Shown: piece after piece, positions 9,846-19,819 of the stretch | Numbering within the stretch: position 1 is the stretch's first letter | Layout of the letters: each line of letters opens with the position of its first letter | Source of the DNA: Aedes albopictus | Lineage: Eukaryota; Arthropoda; Insecta; Diptera; Culicidae | Assembly: GCF_035046485.1 (NCBI RefSeq) | Contig: NC_085137.1 | Location: 457,555,004 to 457,619,003 of the forward strand | Length of the DNA stretch: 64,000 nucleotides | Reading direction: 5' to 3' | Notes under the pieces: model-generated | What the model saw: only the letters and a program-made list of their open reading frames with translations | What the model was told of the DNA's origin: nothing | The model's database searches: none | Position numbers and translations under genes: made by a program

Positions 9846-10570
9846 GTTGGGATTTATCCTATTTTGCTTCAGAAGGAATTTGATTATTTCAAACATGTTT
9901 TGAAACAACTACTTGTTTGCAGTTTTGCTACAGGGTATGTTCCCAAATCCTGGCGGGATATTACTGTGAAGTTCATTCCGAAACTGGGTCGTGCGTCGTA
10001 TGAAGAAGCAAAGAGTTTCAGACCTATCAGTTTGACCTCTTTTCTTATGAAATGCTTAGAACGCCGAACGCATTGTGGATCATCACATCCGTGATGTTCA
10101 TCTGGCCAATGTGCCTCTTCATGTGAACCAACATGCTTACCAATCTGGAAAGTCCACTGTGACTTTTTTACACAAAGTTGTTTACGATATCGAGAAGGCA
10201 TTTGCTCAAAAGCAATCCTGTTTGAGTGTTTTCTTAGATATCGAGGGTGCCTTTGACAACGTGCCTTTCGATATCATATTGGAAGCCGCACGGGGTCATG
10301 GCATATCACCTAAGATTTCCAATTGGATTCACCAAATGCTCAAAAACCGACATCTCTTCTCGACATTACGTCAAGCGGCGATTAGGAAATTGAGTGTTTG
10401 TGGATGCCCCCAAGGGGGAGTCTTATCGCCGCTTTTGTGGAATCTCGTAGCAGATAATAGCGTATCTGCTACGAGATTCCACAAAAGCGGCGATAAGACA
10501 ACTCAATAATAGCGGTTTTCCTACTTATGATTTTGCCGACGACTACCTAACATTGTTAGTTGGTATGTGC
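9846..10570 (+). pseudogene. LOA reverse transcriptase, disrupted
   Basis: Fragments in several frames read LLQKEFDYFKHVLKQLL, PKSWRDITVKFIPK, SFRPISLTSFLMKCLER, HAYQSGKSTVTFLHKVVYD, CLSVFLDIEGAFDNVPFD and GCPQGGVLSPLLWNLVAD, then FADDYLTLLVG. These are RT blocks in the right order, with FADD as the catalytic palm motif. A frameshift lies at about 10070. The snap-back palindrome at 10420-10499 replaces the residues between LLWNLVAD and NNSGFPTY. A deletion after CISTLF removes much of the thumb. Confidence 0.75.
10420..10499. repeat. Perfect 37-bp snap-back palindrome with a 6-bp loop
   Basis: Bases 10420-10456 are exactly reverse-complementary to 10463-10499, with loop ATAGCG. The homologous part of LOA copy 2 (about 58350-58420, minus) has no such inverted arm, so this is a secondary change. 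It fits a template-switch (snap-back) event, not part of the element. Confidence 0.9.
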
Positions 10571-11450
10571 ATCAGTACCCTTTTCGACTGAACGGGTAAA
10601 GTACGTTGGAGTCATTCTTGATTCCAAGCTTTCCTGGACAGCTCATGTTGAGTTCAGAATCAAGAAAGCTTGTATGGCCTTTGGGCAATGCCGGCGAACC
10701 ATTGGTACAACTTGGGGTCTAAAATTCAAGTATATCAAATGGATTTACACAACTGTTGTTCGTCCAATATTGGCCTATGGATATCTTGTGTGGTGGCAAA
10801 AGGGCGAAGTGAGAACGGTCCAATCAAAATTAGGCCATCTCCAAAGGATTTGCTTAACGACGATGTCTGGAGCGTTCTCTTCAACTCCCACGGCAGCGCT
10901 CGAAGTTCTCTTTGACGTTGCCCCAATACACATTCATCTCAAACAAGAAGCACTTTCTTGCACTTACCGTCTACGGGTACGCGGTCTACTAGAGGAAACT
11001 CCTGTGAACCGCACATCAACACACACCTCGTTGTATCCACTTTTGGTGAATTGGGACAAAATTGTCCTTGCTCCAAGTGATCTTACAATTGCTTGTAACT
11101 TTCCATATAGGACATTTTCCACGAAATTCCCTTCCCGGGAAGAGTGGACATCTGGATATCTGGAAAGAAGTATTTCAGACGGCATCGTATGTTACACTGA
11201 TGGCTCCCTTCTCGGAGGTCGAGCAGGTGCTGGTGTTTATACTCGTGAGCTAAGGCTGCATCAGTCTTATTCACTTGGTAGACGCTGCACCGTTTTTCAG
11301 GCCGAAATCTTTGCTCTTATGTGCGGAGTGCAATCGACATTTCAGCCGCACGTAATAGGCAAAGTAATATACTTCTGTTTAGATAGCCAGGCTGCTATTA
11401 AAGCACTTGCTTCGGCCAACTCCAGGTCGAAGATAGTTATCGCTTTTTGA
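10571..11450 (+). pseudogene. LOA RT C-terminus plus RNase H domain
   Basis: The open frame runs KYVGVILDSKLSWTAH, then AYGYLVWW and LQRICLTTMSGAFSSTP (RT connection). RNase H motifs follow: CYTDGSLLGGRAGAGVY (first catalytic Asp), VFQAEIFALM (Glu) and CLDSQAAIKAL (second Asp). The frame ends at a stop at 11450 after SKIVIAF, before the last RNase H motif, which lies in another frame. RNase H would degrade the RNA strand of the cDNA hybrid. It aligns throughout with 57127-57903 of copy 2. Confidence 0.75.
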
Positions 11451-11942
11451 ATTCCAATAGAGGACCTAAATTCAGCAAACGCTGTTTACCTTGTATGGGT
11501 ACCTGGCCATTCTTCCATCGCTGGAAATGAATTGGCTGATGAGTTAGCTCGCACTGGAGCATCACATGACTTCATTGGCCCTGAGCCAGCTATTCCGATA
11601 TCGAAGTGTTGGGTTGAGCTTCAGATTCACACCTGGGTTGCCACTCAACACAGCCAATACTGGAATAGTTTGGAGTCATGTCGTCAAACCAAATTGTATT
11701 GTACTGAGCCATCTCCAAGGATGGCGAAGTATCTTACAAATCTGTCAAAGCAGAATTGCAGCATTCTGGTCAAAGCATTGACTAGCCACTGCCGACTCAG
11801 CTATCACATGGCGAATATTCAGCAAGCTGATTCATTTGCATGTGATAGCTGTGAATCCGATTATGGAATTTCGTATCATTTGATATGTAACTGTCCAGTT
11901 TTTGCGAAACTGCGTTTTCGAGTATTCGGTAAACACTTATAG
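11451..11942 (+). pseudogene. LOA RNase H end and C-terminal Cys/His segment
   Basis: VWVPGHSSIAGNELADELA near 11490-11550 holds the final RNase H Asp in GNELAD. The frame at 11532-11942 goes on to RLSYHMANIQQADSFACDSC and then YHLICNCPVF, a Cys-Cys-His-Cys arrangement that may bind zinc and RNA. It ends at TAG near 11940. The 3' UTR extends to about 12255 and closes with GGAGCCGGCCTTCTGATACC and a second TGATACC copy. Confidence 0.65.
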
Positions 11943-12255
11943 GGTGAAGCTGACTTCAGAAACCTGAATCTTCAGGATATTCTGTTGTTCTTAACCCGCT
12001 ATGGTAAAGAGCTATGGCTCTCTTTCGCTTTATGCGCTTTTCAGGGCGCTGTTTGAACCCTTTGTGGTACGCTTATGCGTTAGTACCCCCTTCCAGGGTA
12101 TTTTTCCTATTTCCCTACCTGTCCCTATCCCCATCCTTATCATTATTTCCTTCCGTTTCCCTCAGGTAGATGATGATATAGGCTATTATTTTGGGGATGG
12201 CACAAATGTCCCAAATGGAGGATAACGTGCCTCTGGAGCCGGCCTTCTGATACCT

Positions 12256-12690
12256 GATACCTGACTCTAAGACAAGATTGATGCAATCCTCCATTGGCGG
12301 TGAGTTGTCATGGCCACGTCTCTGCTACACCAGAGGGATGGGAAAGGAAGATTAGTTGGGCACCTAAGGAAAGTATGTAGACTAGAGATCTCTACGTTCT
12401 CTCAGGCCTAGTTGTCACGGGAATTTGGGGGTTGTTAGGAGAAGGAATAAGTTCAAAGGATACGTTTGATCAAAGTTTAGACATCAAAACGATATACATG
12501 AACAAACTCACCAAATTATACGAATTCCAGTACTCTCGAGAGGATATGGTTGACTCCCATTTGCGTATTCTGGATATCCAGCAGTAATATCATGAACATG
12601 AATTCCGGCACCCCGATGGGAATAAGACAAACTGTCACAACAATCGGTGAGTGGTCCTACTTAACACAACGTTATCCGCTAAATCGTCAG
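12256..12690. other. Unassigned, transposon-like flank
   Basis: There is no ORF of note. Phrases such as GGAAAGGAAGATTAGTTGGG look like LINE 3' UTR, but no family could be named. It may be an older insertion that served as the LOA target. Confidence 0.25.
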
Positions 12691-12699
12691 GTACGGGAA

Positions 12700-13480
12700 A
12701 TATGTTGAACACCGAAGATCAATTCGTTAGGCGAGGTAATATCTGCGGAAGCCCTTGATTGGGCCGGCCATATTCAAAACAACGCGGAGCAAAGAAGACG
12801 CGTGACAGTTTTGAAAACGTAGCCGCTCGCGCGCACAGTCTGCTACGGCCTCCTGATAAAATTCCTGTAAATATACATAAAAACACCGAAATGAATCAGC
12901 GTTGGGTAGGAAATCTCGTTTGAAAGATAAAATAAAAGAGAAGAAAATATTACAGATGATAACATTTTGCTCGGGATCCACCAATAAACCCCCGGCTAGC
13001 GCAACCCCAGGACAGAATTTATTGGGTGCAGTTTCTCACTTCCCGAGGGGAAAATGGGACGACGGCGACGGACTCCGGGAAATAGCATTCTGCCAGCTGA
13101 AAGCTGTTTCATGCTGCAACGGCAGCTATGGTGTAAAAGCAGAAATTGTCCACCGGAAAATGAGATTAGCATTAATCATGACTGCTGCTGGACTGCGCTG
13201 CACTGGCGGCCACTGCTTGGGTTGGTTGGTTGGGATGCTTGGGAGGATTCGCTTACTGGTCTCTTGGCGTGACGTAAATTACAAACGACGAAGCTTTCCC
13301 GGATCTGTGAAAGGGAAAACCGTTTGCACTGTGCTGTGGCGCGTTCGCGCTTAACTCCCTATATCTGTTAGTTAATTGCGTGAGAAATGAGAATCTTTTG
13401 TTCGGATGGGGTTTGCTTTGGAGTGCTAAATTTACGGTTGTTGTGCACAAAAAACTTGGGGGCAAAGACTTTATGTTGGT
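12700..13480. other. Repeat-poor, GC-richer segment; candidate regulatory DNA
   Basis: None of the repeat families of this window occurs here. The segment includes GATTAGCATTAATCATGAC, a homeodomain-like ATTAATCA cluster, and several CGACGGCGACGG-like stretches. ORFs on both strands are short and show no domain. It stands out against the flanking transposon debris. Confidence 0.35.
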
Positions 13481-13599
13481 GAAGTTCTTTATATTTAAAA
13501 AAAGGTGACCGTTCCCGTTCCTACTGTTCAGTAGGGTGATCCGATTTTCATCCTAAATGAAACGTTTTGTTACTAGATCAGTTCACTTGTAAAGCTGTA

Positions 13600-13682
13600 C
13601 GTTAATAACTATGGAAGCCCTTATATAACGTTGAGATGCAGCCCTACCCCAATAGGGACTAAAATGTAATAAAAGAAGAAGA
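13600..13682 (+). mobile_element. 3' fragment of the SINE family seen at 2181-2448
   Basis: AACTATGGAAGCCC, then CAATAGGGACTAAAATG and an AAGAAGAAG tail, parallel the 3' half of the first SINE (AACTGTGGAAGTGC, CAGTGGGAACGTAGAG, AAGAAGAAG). The tRNA head is missing, as expected for 5' truncation. Confidence 0.5.
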
Positions 13683-14278
13683 TCCATGGTTCGGAAGGAC
13701 ACCGAACAGGTCGAGGACGATTAAGGCACGCATCGCCTGGTTTGAAAAGGTTTCAACAAACTGGAAGTTGCTGCCGTTGCGGAGTGGTGTGTGCTGCGGG
13801 AAAAGGTCAACCCATGTGGCGTAAATAATGGTGTCTGAGAGAGAACCTTTGAACGGATTTCTGCGCGAAGGCCGCTGAAAGGTTGACATGCTGGGTGTGT
13901 TACTGCGGTGCTGATTTTAATAGAGAAACCCCAAAAGCGAGAAAATTTTAGCGATTTTAATTAGAAATTTGAATGAGCGTAGGTGTAGGTTGTTATGTGT
14001 TGTACAAAGGCGTCTGCGGATAGCGGAATGGTCTGTGAACTCTGTTTCGTGTAATTATGAGCGCTATAAGGGTGTGAAAATTCGTATCTAGCGGTTATCC
14101 CATAAGCATGCATTTTACTAGAATATTTGAAACTTCAAGTAGAACAGCCCTATCTTTCCCTAATTTGGACCATTGCATTGATAGACAACTAGTTGACCAC
14201 TTTACAGTGAAATTTCAAGATTTTTTGTTGCACTTTTCGAAAAGTTACAGCTAGTTGTCCATTTTCCATTCCCCGATC
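13683..14278. other. No recognisable feature
   Basis: AT-moderate DNA without a supported gene, inverted repeat or array. The minus ORF at 13659-13889 shows no family motif. Confidence 0.3.
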
Positions 14279-14700
14279 ATCAGTTTGAGGATCTCCAAGA
14301 ACTTCCTTGCCCATGGGTCATCGGATCTACCAATGATTCTTTAAGGTTCTCCAAGAATTCCCTTGAGTATAGGTCATCGAATCTACGAGGGCTACTAGTT
14401 GTATCTAAGAGGATTAAGAATGAGGTTCATACTCATACAGCCCCCGGAATCTATGTTCTATCAAGTGGTGAATTCTATGATTGTATAGGAGTATCTGAGA
14501 ACTCGCTGGAGTTAAGACCATTTGATCTACAAGTGTAATCAATGATCTATTGGAGCATTATGAATGAAATTTATACTTACACAGCCTTATTATGTGCTTT
14601 CAAGTGGTTAGTTCATTGTCAGTTTAAGGACCTCCAAGAGCTTCCTTGAGTAGGTCATCGGATCTACTAACGTATATGGTTGTCTCTAAGAGATTTTTGT
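14279..14700. repeat. Diverged tandem duplication (CTCCAAGA.CTTCCTTGAG...GGATCTAC unit)
   Basis: CTCCAAGAACTTCCTTG followed by GGTCATCGGATCTAC occurs near 14291 and, diverged, near 14349 and 14632. TTCATACTCATACAGCC with AAGTGGTGAATTC (14426-14475) recurs as TTTATACTTACACAGCC with AAGTGGTTAGTTC (14569-14615). At least two units of about 140 bp or more are present. Confidence 0.5.
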
Positions 14701-14935
14701 AATAGAGGAAAAGTAAAATGGGCTTCTGAATTCCCCTGAAACCGTTCCGCAGACCATTAAGATGCCTTGAAACGCTTTGAAATGCCTCTAGAAGCCCCAT
14801 GAAACCTACATGAGAGCCTCTGCATGCCCAGAAACCAGTATGAAACATCCTGAAACGCCCTGAAACGCATTGAAACGCTTTGAATCGCCACCAAAATCCA
14901 TATGAAACCCTATAAGCCTCCGAGGCCCCTTAATG
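14701..14935 (+). repeat. TGAAACGC-type repeat, block 1
   Basis: Irregular repetition of CCTGAAACGC, TTGAAACGCTT and CCTCTAGAAGCCCC with 10-12 bp spacing; this is the same family as 19820-20658. Confidence 0.6.
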
Positions 14936-15532
14936 AAGAACACGAAATGCCTGATCAAAACAAACATGAAAAAGTGATTGTAAACACACACACATACACA
15001 CTCACGATCGGGAAAGGTTTTATTTACTCACACCAAAACACTAAAGAACTCACACACACTCTGGAATAGGAACCAGAAAAGAGCCAAAAAGCAATGGTGC
15101 TAGATCAAGTGCCGGGTACCAGATTCCAGCTCAGCTTAAACAAGAGCTTTTCCACGGTTAGGCTTATACTGACACCGTCCGTTTTGGCGAGGGAGTAAGT
15201 ACACGGAGAGTTTTACAGTGAGGAAATATTAAGTTTTTCAAATTTGCGTTGTTTAAAAGAGAAACTGTGAACCGACATTTACACGTTCCACAGAACCACA
15301 CTGGACGAAAAATCTGTAAAATTCGGTAAAAATTGAAAAAATTGTAATTTTGTAATTTTGTCTAATTGATTTAATAAATAATCTTTTAGAGTCCCAGAAG
15401 AAGGTCCCAATCGGACCGGAACGTCGGACAAGATAAAATAGCAGTATTTTTATTTTTGTCAAGACTGGTAAGCCATCCTCCGAGAGTAAAAATTTAACAG
15501 TCGAAAATAGTCAACCCTTAACCTAGCCCTTA
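14936..15532. other. Unassigned segment with CA-rich stretch and ribozyme-like tail
   Basis: It starts with ACACACACACATACACAC, continues without ORFs, and contains the hammerhead-like relic listed separately at 15391-15430. It may be a fragment of a Penelope-like element or retrozyme-like repeat. No coding part is visible. Confidence 0.3.
15391..15430 (+). ncRNA. Degenerate hammerhead-ribozyme-like motif
   Basis: A CAGAAGA box (canonical CUGANGA with one change) is followed by a 5-bp stem GGTCC/GGACC with loop CAATC, then GGAACGTC (canonical GAAAC..UC with one change). Minimal hammerheads of this layout are known in Penelope-like retroelements. Both core boxes carry a substitution, so self-cleavage is unlikely. 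A second candidate, minus strand, lies near 48000-48045. Confidence 0.3.
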
Positions 15533-15787
15533 ACCCTCTTGAAACGCTTTGAGACGCCTTGCAACGCTTTGAAACGCCTCTGAAACCCCTATGAAACCTG
15601 CAAGAAATTCACCTGCGAGCCTCTGAAGCCCTGGAACGTCCTGCAACGCAAAACCTTCGAAACGTCTTGAAACGCTTTGAAACGTTTCTAAAACCCCTAC
15701 AAAACGTCCATGAAATTCACCTGAGAGCCTTTGAAGCCCCTAAAGCCCCTGTGAAATCTCCTGAAACGCCCTGAAATGCTCTGAAAC
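15533..15787 (+). repeat. TGAAACGC-type repeat, block 2 (left of the CGG-capped element)
   Basis: Repeated CTTGAAACGCTTTG and CACCTGAGAGCCT-like modules. The last eight bases, TCTGAAAC, are duplicated on the far side of the 4-kb insertion at 19820-19827, so this block and 19820-20658 were once contiguous. Confidence 0.75.
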
Positions 15788-15943
15788 TAGACGTGTGCGC
15801 CGAAGCAGTTTTCACCGGCGGCGGCGGTTATAGTAATTTGAGGCAGCGGCGGCGGCGACGCCGGCGCCACGCCGTTTGCCCTATTCGGCGGCGGCGTAAT
15901 CGGCGTGACCATATTTTTTTAGAAAAATGCTAAAAAATCTATA

Positions 15944-16301
15944 ATGGGGCACGTTCGGTGTAGTACTAGATTTGTAGTAATGAGCTGAATTTTTGTATGG
16001 TGAGAAGGTCAATTCTCCGTTTCTGCAAAGAAATGGTGAAAAAAGCGTGAGTATTATGATTCCTTGCCTAATTTGATGCTGTTTGAGCAAAACTTTGGAT
16101 AACTATGTTGTTTATATTGCAAGAAATTGAGAAAACAACAACACTGTTGCCCAAAGTTTTGCTCAAACAGAATCAAATTAGGCAAGGAATCATAATACCC
16201 ACGCTTTTTGCATCATTTCATTGCAGAAACTGAGAATTGACCTTCTCACCATACAAAAATTCAGCTCATTACTACAAATCTAGTACTTCACCGATCTGTC
16301 C
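15944..16301. mobile_element. Hairpin MITE (near-complete palindrome)
   Basis: The left arm AGTACTAGATTTGTAGTAAT and AGCTGAATTTTTGTATGG is matched in reverse complement by CCATACAAAAATTCAGCT and ATTACTACAAATCTAGTACT. The arms meet near 16110 (CAAAGTTTTGCTCAAACAG-type sequence on both sides). TATA lies at each border. There is no ORF. It is nested in the 4-kb element. Confidence 0.75.
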
Positions 16302-16389
16302 TATAAAGAATCATGTTTGTTACGTACATTTTCATCTATTATTCATATTTCAATAAAAAACTATCCTTGCAAGAAATATGCTATACCTT

Positions 16390-17165
16390 TTAGAGAGAAT
16401 CCTTGAGCATGTTTACCAGGAAATTTATGAAGGATTCCTCTCGATAGAAATTCACAACGTCGCACTTGTCTTCTTGGGATATTTTTTCTCCTAAAACTCA
16501 TTTTAAAATCAGTGCTGTCATGGTAAAATATGTTTTTAGAGTTCTTTTATGGTTCTTTTCAGGAATTCTTCAAAGGATTCTTCCATGCGTTTCTTCAGGA
16601 ATTCGTCCAGAAAAACTCTATAAATTTATCTGAAAGTTCCTCCAGGGGGCTTCCTGAAAGATCCTCAGATATTCCTCCACGTTTGAGATCGCAAACTTCT
16701 CTAGAGATTTATATAAACTTTTCTTCATGGATTTTTCAGCATTTTTTTCCGGCGACCCTTAAAAAATCCCTCCAAAGATTCTTCCAGGAGTTCCTTAAGA
16801 AATCACTTCAGTATTTATTTCTTAACATTTCTCCAGGAATATCTCTTCTTGGAATTACTGCACAGCATTCTCTAGTTTCCCAGGATATTTCTTTTTGCGA
16901 TTCCTTTATGATTACTTCATAAGTTCTTAAGTAGGGAAATGGTATCAGTTAGTTTTATCCACTAATATCATGCAGACACTGTGCAAGAATTATTTCAAGA
17001 ATCCAGATGTATGTCCAGAAGTTCTTCCAGGGTTTGTTCAAAATCATCCTTCAACAATTCATAAGGGGATTTATTCAAGAATTCTTTTAGTAACTTTGTC
17101 TGCAATTTCTGCACGAACTCCCGATGAATTGTTTTCAAGGATTCCTCCAGAAACTTCTTCATGAT
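16390..17165 (-). repeat. Degenerate 12-bp repeat, block 3 (reverse orientation)
   Basis: TTCCTCCAGAAA and TTCTTCAGGAAT-type 12-mers are the complement of the common unit. The 130-aa plus-strand ORF at 16530-16922 comes from this repeat, with its FLQEFVQK-like periodicity, and is not a gene. Confidence 0.6.
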
Positions 17166-17207
17166 TCAATTCAGAAATTCCAAAATCATCTCAGGAGTTT
17201 TTTTTTC

Positions 17208-17363
17208 TTAGGGATCATTTAAATATAACGTCCATCGTTTAGGGGGAGGGGGGTCTGAGAAAGTGTGACACTCCATGTATTAGGTATACGAAAAAGCGTG
17301 AAAAGGGGGAGGGGGTCTAAAAATCCTGAAAAATGATGGACGTCATATTTGAATCAGCCCTTA
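17208..17363. mobile_element. MITE, TTAGGGATCATTT ends, ACGTCCATC subterminal
   Basis: The left end TTAGGGATCATTTAAATATA pairs with the right end TATTTGAATCAGCCCTTA, with AACGTCCATC/GATGGACGTC just inside and internal GGGGGAGGGGG runs. It is related in design, though not closely in sequence, to the 951-1120 type. Nested in the 12-bp repeat. Confidence 0.7.
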
Positions 17364-17399
17364 CCCTGTTGGGGAAATCAAACCACTGCGACCAATTAA

Positions 17400-18215
17400 C
17401 TGAACTTTTGTGATGAATCTGAAGAGCTCCTTCAAGGATTTTTCCAGGAGTTCCTCCAATGATTCTTTCTGAAATTGTTTCAATGAAATTAAATGAAATT
17501 AAATTTCATCACGAAATTTTTAACATTTCTGTAGAAATTCTTTCAGATAACGCTCCAAGAATAACTCCTATATGTTTTATGTAATTTCATAAAATACTCC
17601 TGCAAATATCTGTGGAGTAATATCTCAAAAAATTCTCGGAGGAATTTCTATAGGAGATCCAGGAAAAATTTCTGAAGGATCCGCATTAGGCATTCCATAG
17701 AGCAACCTTCTAAGCATTTCTTCGGTAACCCCTGACGATATTTTCCAAGGGATTCCTTGGAAGAAAATCATTGATAACTGTTTGTTACCTTATTGACATT
17801 CATGAATAATCATTAAACTACTGAAGAAGTCTTAAGTGATATTTCAGATGGAATTCTTTAGTAGGCTTTAGATGGAATCCATGGAGGAATTTCTGAATGA
17901 ATCTTTGGAGGAATTTTTGAATAAATTGTTTATTTAACTCCTGAAGATTATGTGAAAGGAATTTTCTGAAATAATTTTAGAAAGAGTTGCTAAAGAAATT
18001 TCTGGAAACTCTCCCTCAGAAATCGTTGGTGGCATTTCTACAAGGATTTATAAATAAATATTTAGAAAAATTCCCAGAATAATCTTCAAACAAAATTCAT
18101 GGAGGATGTTCGGAAAGAATTTCCGAAGGAATTCATGAACATAGTTTTGAAAGAACCTCTAAAAGAATGTCTGGAGAAATACTCTGTACAGGTTCCCAGA
18201 AATTTCCAAAGAAAT
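17400..18215 (+). repeat. Degenerate 12-bp repeat, block 4
   Basis: AATTTCTGGAGGAATTTTTGAA, read as 12-mer units, repeats in the forward sense from about 17600. The first 200 bp are in mixed sense, so an orientation switch lies in this block. Confidence 0.55.
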
Positions 18216-18655
18216 ACATTTAAAACTTTTTACGAATTTTACGTAAAACTTTTTACGAACTGAATTTGTTGCGACATTCTACCCAATGTAACATAGGTTT
18301 GTCCCAACTTGAACAGAATAGGACAAAGATCATGCACCACGAGTTTAGAGATTTTTAAGGCTTGCATTGTGATTTTCGAGCGGTAACTTCGAGCCGGTAA
18401 ACACTACAACGCTGCTGAAGATGTATCATCAAAAATGTTCGATTTTGAATTGGTAATAATTTATTTTTCACGAGTTGAAAAGTACGCAACAAATTCAGCT
18501 TCCGTTTTGCCTGCAATAAAAATTTTCGAGATCATGTCATTATCTGTTACCAGTTGGGATAAAGAGTAATCGCCGCGTCTTCTTTGTTGCTTGTTTTGTG
18601 CCTTTTTTGTCTGACAATTCTCTTCACTGGGAGTAACTCATGCACTATATGATTT
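18216..18655. other. Unassigned insert with weak inverted ends
   Basis: AACTTTTTACGAA occurs twice at 18229-18258. GAACTGAATTTGTTGCG near 18257 and CGCAACAAATTCAGC near 18486 are inverted copies about 250 bp apart, suggesting a small DNA element. There is no ORF. Confidence 0.35.
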
Positions 18656-19335
18656 TTTTTCAGAAATCACTGAAAGAATATCTACGGAATCACAAAACAA
18701 AATCATTGAAGAGCTTCTGAAGAATGTCCAAGAGACACTCCATAAAGAAATTTATAGCCCTTAAAGAATTTTCGGAGTATCCAATAGAGGAATTTCTGAA
18801 AGAGCCCTGAGATAACTGTGTAAATATATTTTCTGGAGTTATTTCTGAAGGACGAACATCCATAAGTTACGCCACGCTATGAGGAGGGAGGGGTTCTCAA
18901 GAATGTGATAATTTCAGAGGAGTCCTATACAAAAAGTGTGCTATTGAAGGGTGAGGAGGAGGGGGGGGGTGTTGAAAATGGACATTTTTACGTGATCTTA
19001 TCTATGGAATTTCTAATAAATCAATGGCGCCATTTCAGGAGGTTCTTCGTAGAAATTCTTTGGAAAATTTATGGAGAAACTTTAAACATCTCTAAAAAAT
19101 ATTTCTGAAGGAACATTAGATTATAAAACGCTGTTAGAATGTTAGGAATCCATGGATGGTTTTCTGAAGGAATCCCTGGAGAGATTTCTGAAATAATTAA
19201 TGGGGGAGTTACTTAAGCATGGAGTTTTTCAGAAGAACTCATGGTGAAATTTCTGAAAGGTCCTCTGAAGGAATTTCTGATGATTGCATGGAATATATGC
19301 CTTCAAGAATGTCATTCGTAAATTGCCATAAAAAT
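18656..19335 (+). repeat. Degenerate 12-bp repeat, block 5, interrupted by a MITE
   Basis: CTGAAAGAATATCT and TTTCTGAAGGAATCCCTGG-type units flank the MITE at 18851-19007. Confidence 0.5.
18851..19007. mobile_element. MITE of the ACGTCACGC family, diverged copy
   Basis: CATCCATAAGTTACGCCACG on the left and TTTTTACGTGATCTTATC on the right are decayed versions of the 951-1120 ends. The middle TACAAAAAGTGTG and the G-rich run followed by TTGAAAATG match that copy in order. Confidence 0.6.
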
Positions 19336-19397
19336 CTTCCAAGAGATAAACAAAGAATATGTATCCTCCTACATATTCTTTGTTTATCTCTTGGAAG
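19336..19397. repeat. Perfect 28-bp palindrome with a 6-bp loop
   Basis: Bases 19336-19363 are exactly complementary in reverse to 19370-19397; the loop is TCCTCC. Arm and loop geometry match the snap-back at 10420-10499. Confidence 0.9.
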
Positions 19398-19819
19398 GAC
19401 CTCTTTGTGAACCTAATTAGATCACCTCCAAGAATTTTGTTGATAATTCGTTATGGTTTACAAAAGAGACCGGCTTTGTATTTAAAATAGAATAAGTGAG
19501 GATCTTCAAAGTATTGCTGCTAGAAATCACTAAAGTAAATAACATAAAAATGTTACGAAAGATAGACAAGAAGAACTTCAGAAAAATACACCTAATATGC
19601 AGAAGAAAAAAACAATAGAAACTGTTTAAAAATTGCTTTCAGGTGATTTGAAAAGTGTTGGCGAGAAAAAAATCTTTGTCGTTTTCTCATCGGCGTGGGA
19701 AATTTTGTTCGGCGGCGTGGAAAAATATGAACAGCGGCGCGCCGGGTCAATTCAACTGGCGGCGGCGGCGTGGAAAAATCGTCGGCGACGGCGGCGCGGC
19801 GCGGCGGCGCACACGTCTA

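Larger units (their letters stand above)
8556..12255 (+). mobile_element. LOA-clade (Lian-like) non-LTR retrotransposon, copy 1
   Basis: In order: a 5' untranslated part (8556-9045), an apurinic-type endonuclease, reverse transcriptase with SPLLWNL and FADD, an RNase H domain, a C-terminal Cys/His segment, and a 3' end in TGATACC tandem copies without poly(A). This order, with RNase H after RT, is characteristic of LOA elements. The copy has lost part of the endonuclease and early RT, is interrupted by a tRNA-bearing insert (about 9385-9650), and carries a snap-back palindrome in RT. Copy 2 (55498-58500, minus) gives a direct comparison. Confidence 0.85.
15788..19819. mobile_element. 4-kb nonautonomous DNA element, CGG-rich ends, 8-bp target duplication (hAT-type)
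   Basis: Perfect 15-bp ends TAGACGTGTGCGCCG (15788-15802) and CGGCGCACACGTCTA (19805-19819) are flanked by TCTGAAAC at 15780-15787 and 19820-19827. Each end has about 110-160 bp of CGG/GCG-rich sequence with repeated CACGCCG motifs, a possible transposase-binding array. The interior is 12-bp repeat, a hairpin MITE, two further MITEs and a palindrome; no transposase reading frame is visible. An 8-bp duplication is the hallmark of the hAT superfamily. Confidence 0.75.

Noticed and set aside
14980..15060. CA microsatellite as a notable feature
   Set aside because: The ACACAC run is short and interrupted.
19336..19397. microRNA precursor
   Set aside because: Perfect 28-bp pairing with a 6-bp loop and no bulges is unlike most precursors; a snap-back origin fits better. 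Small-RNA reads could change this.
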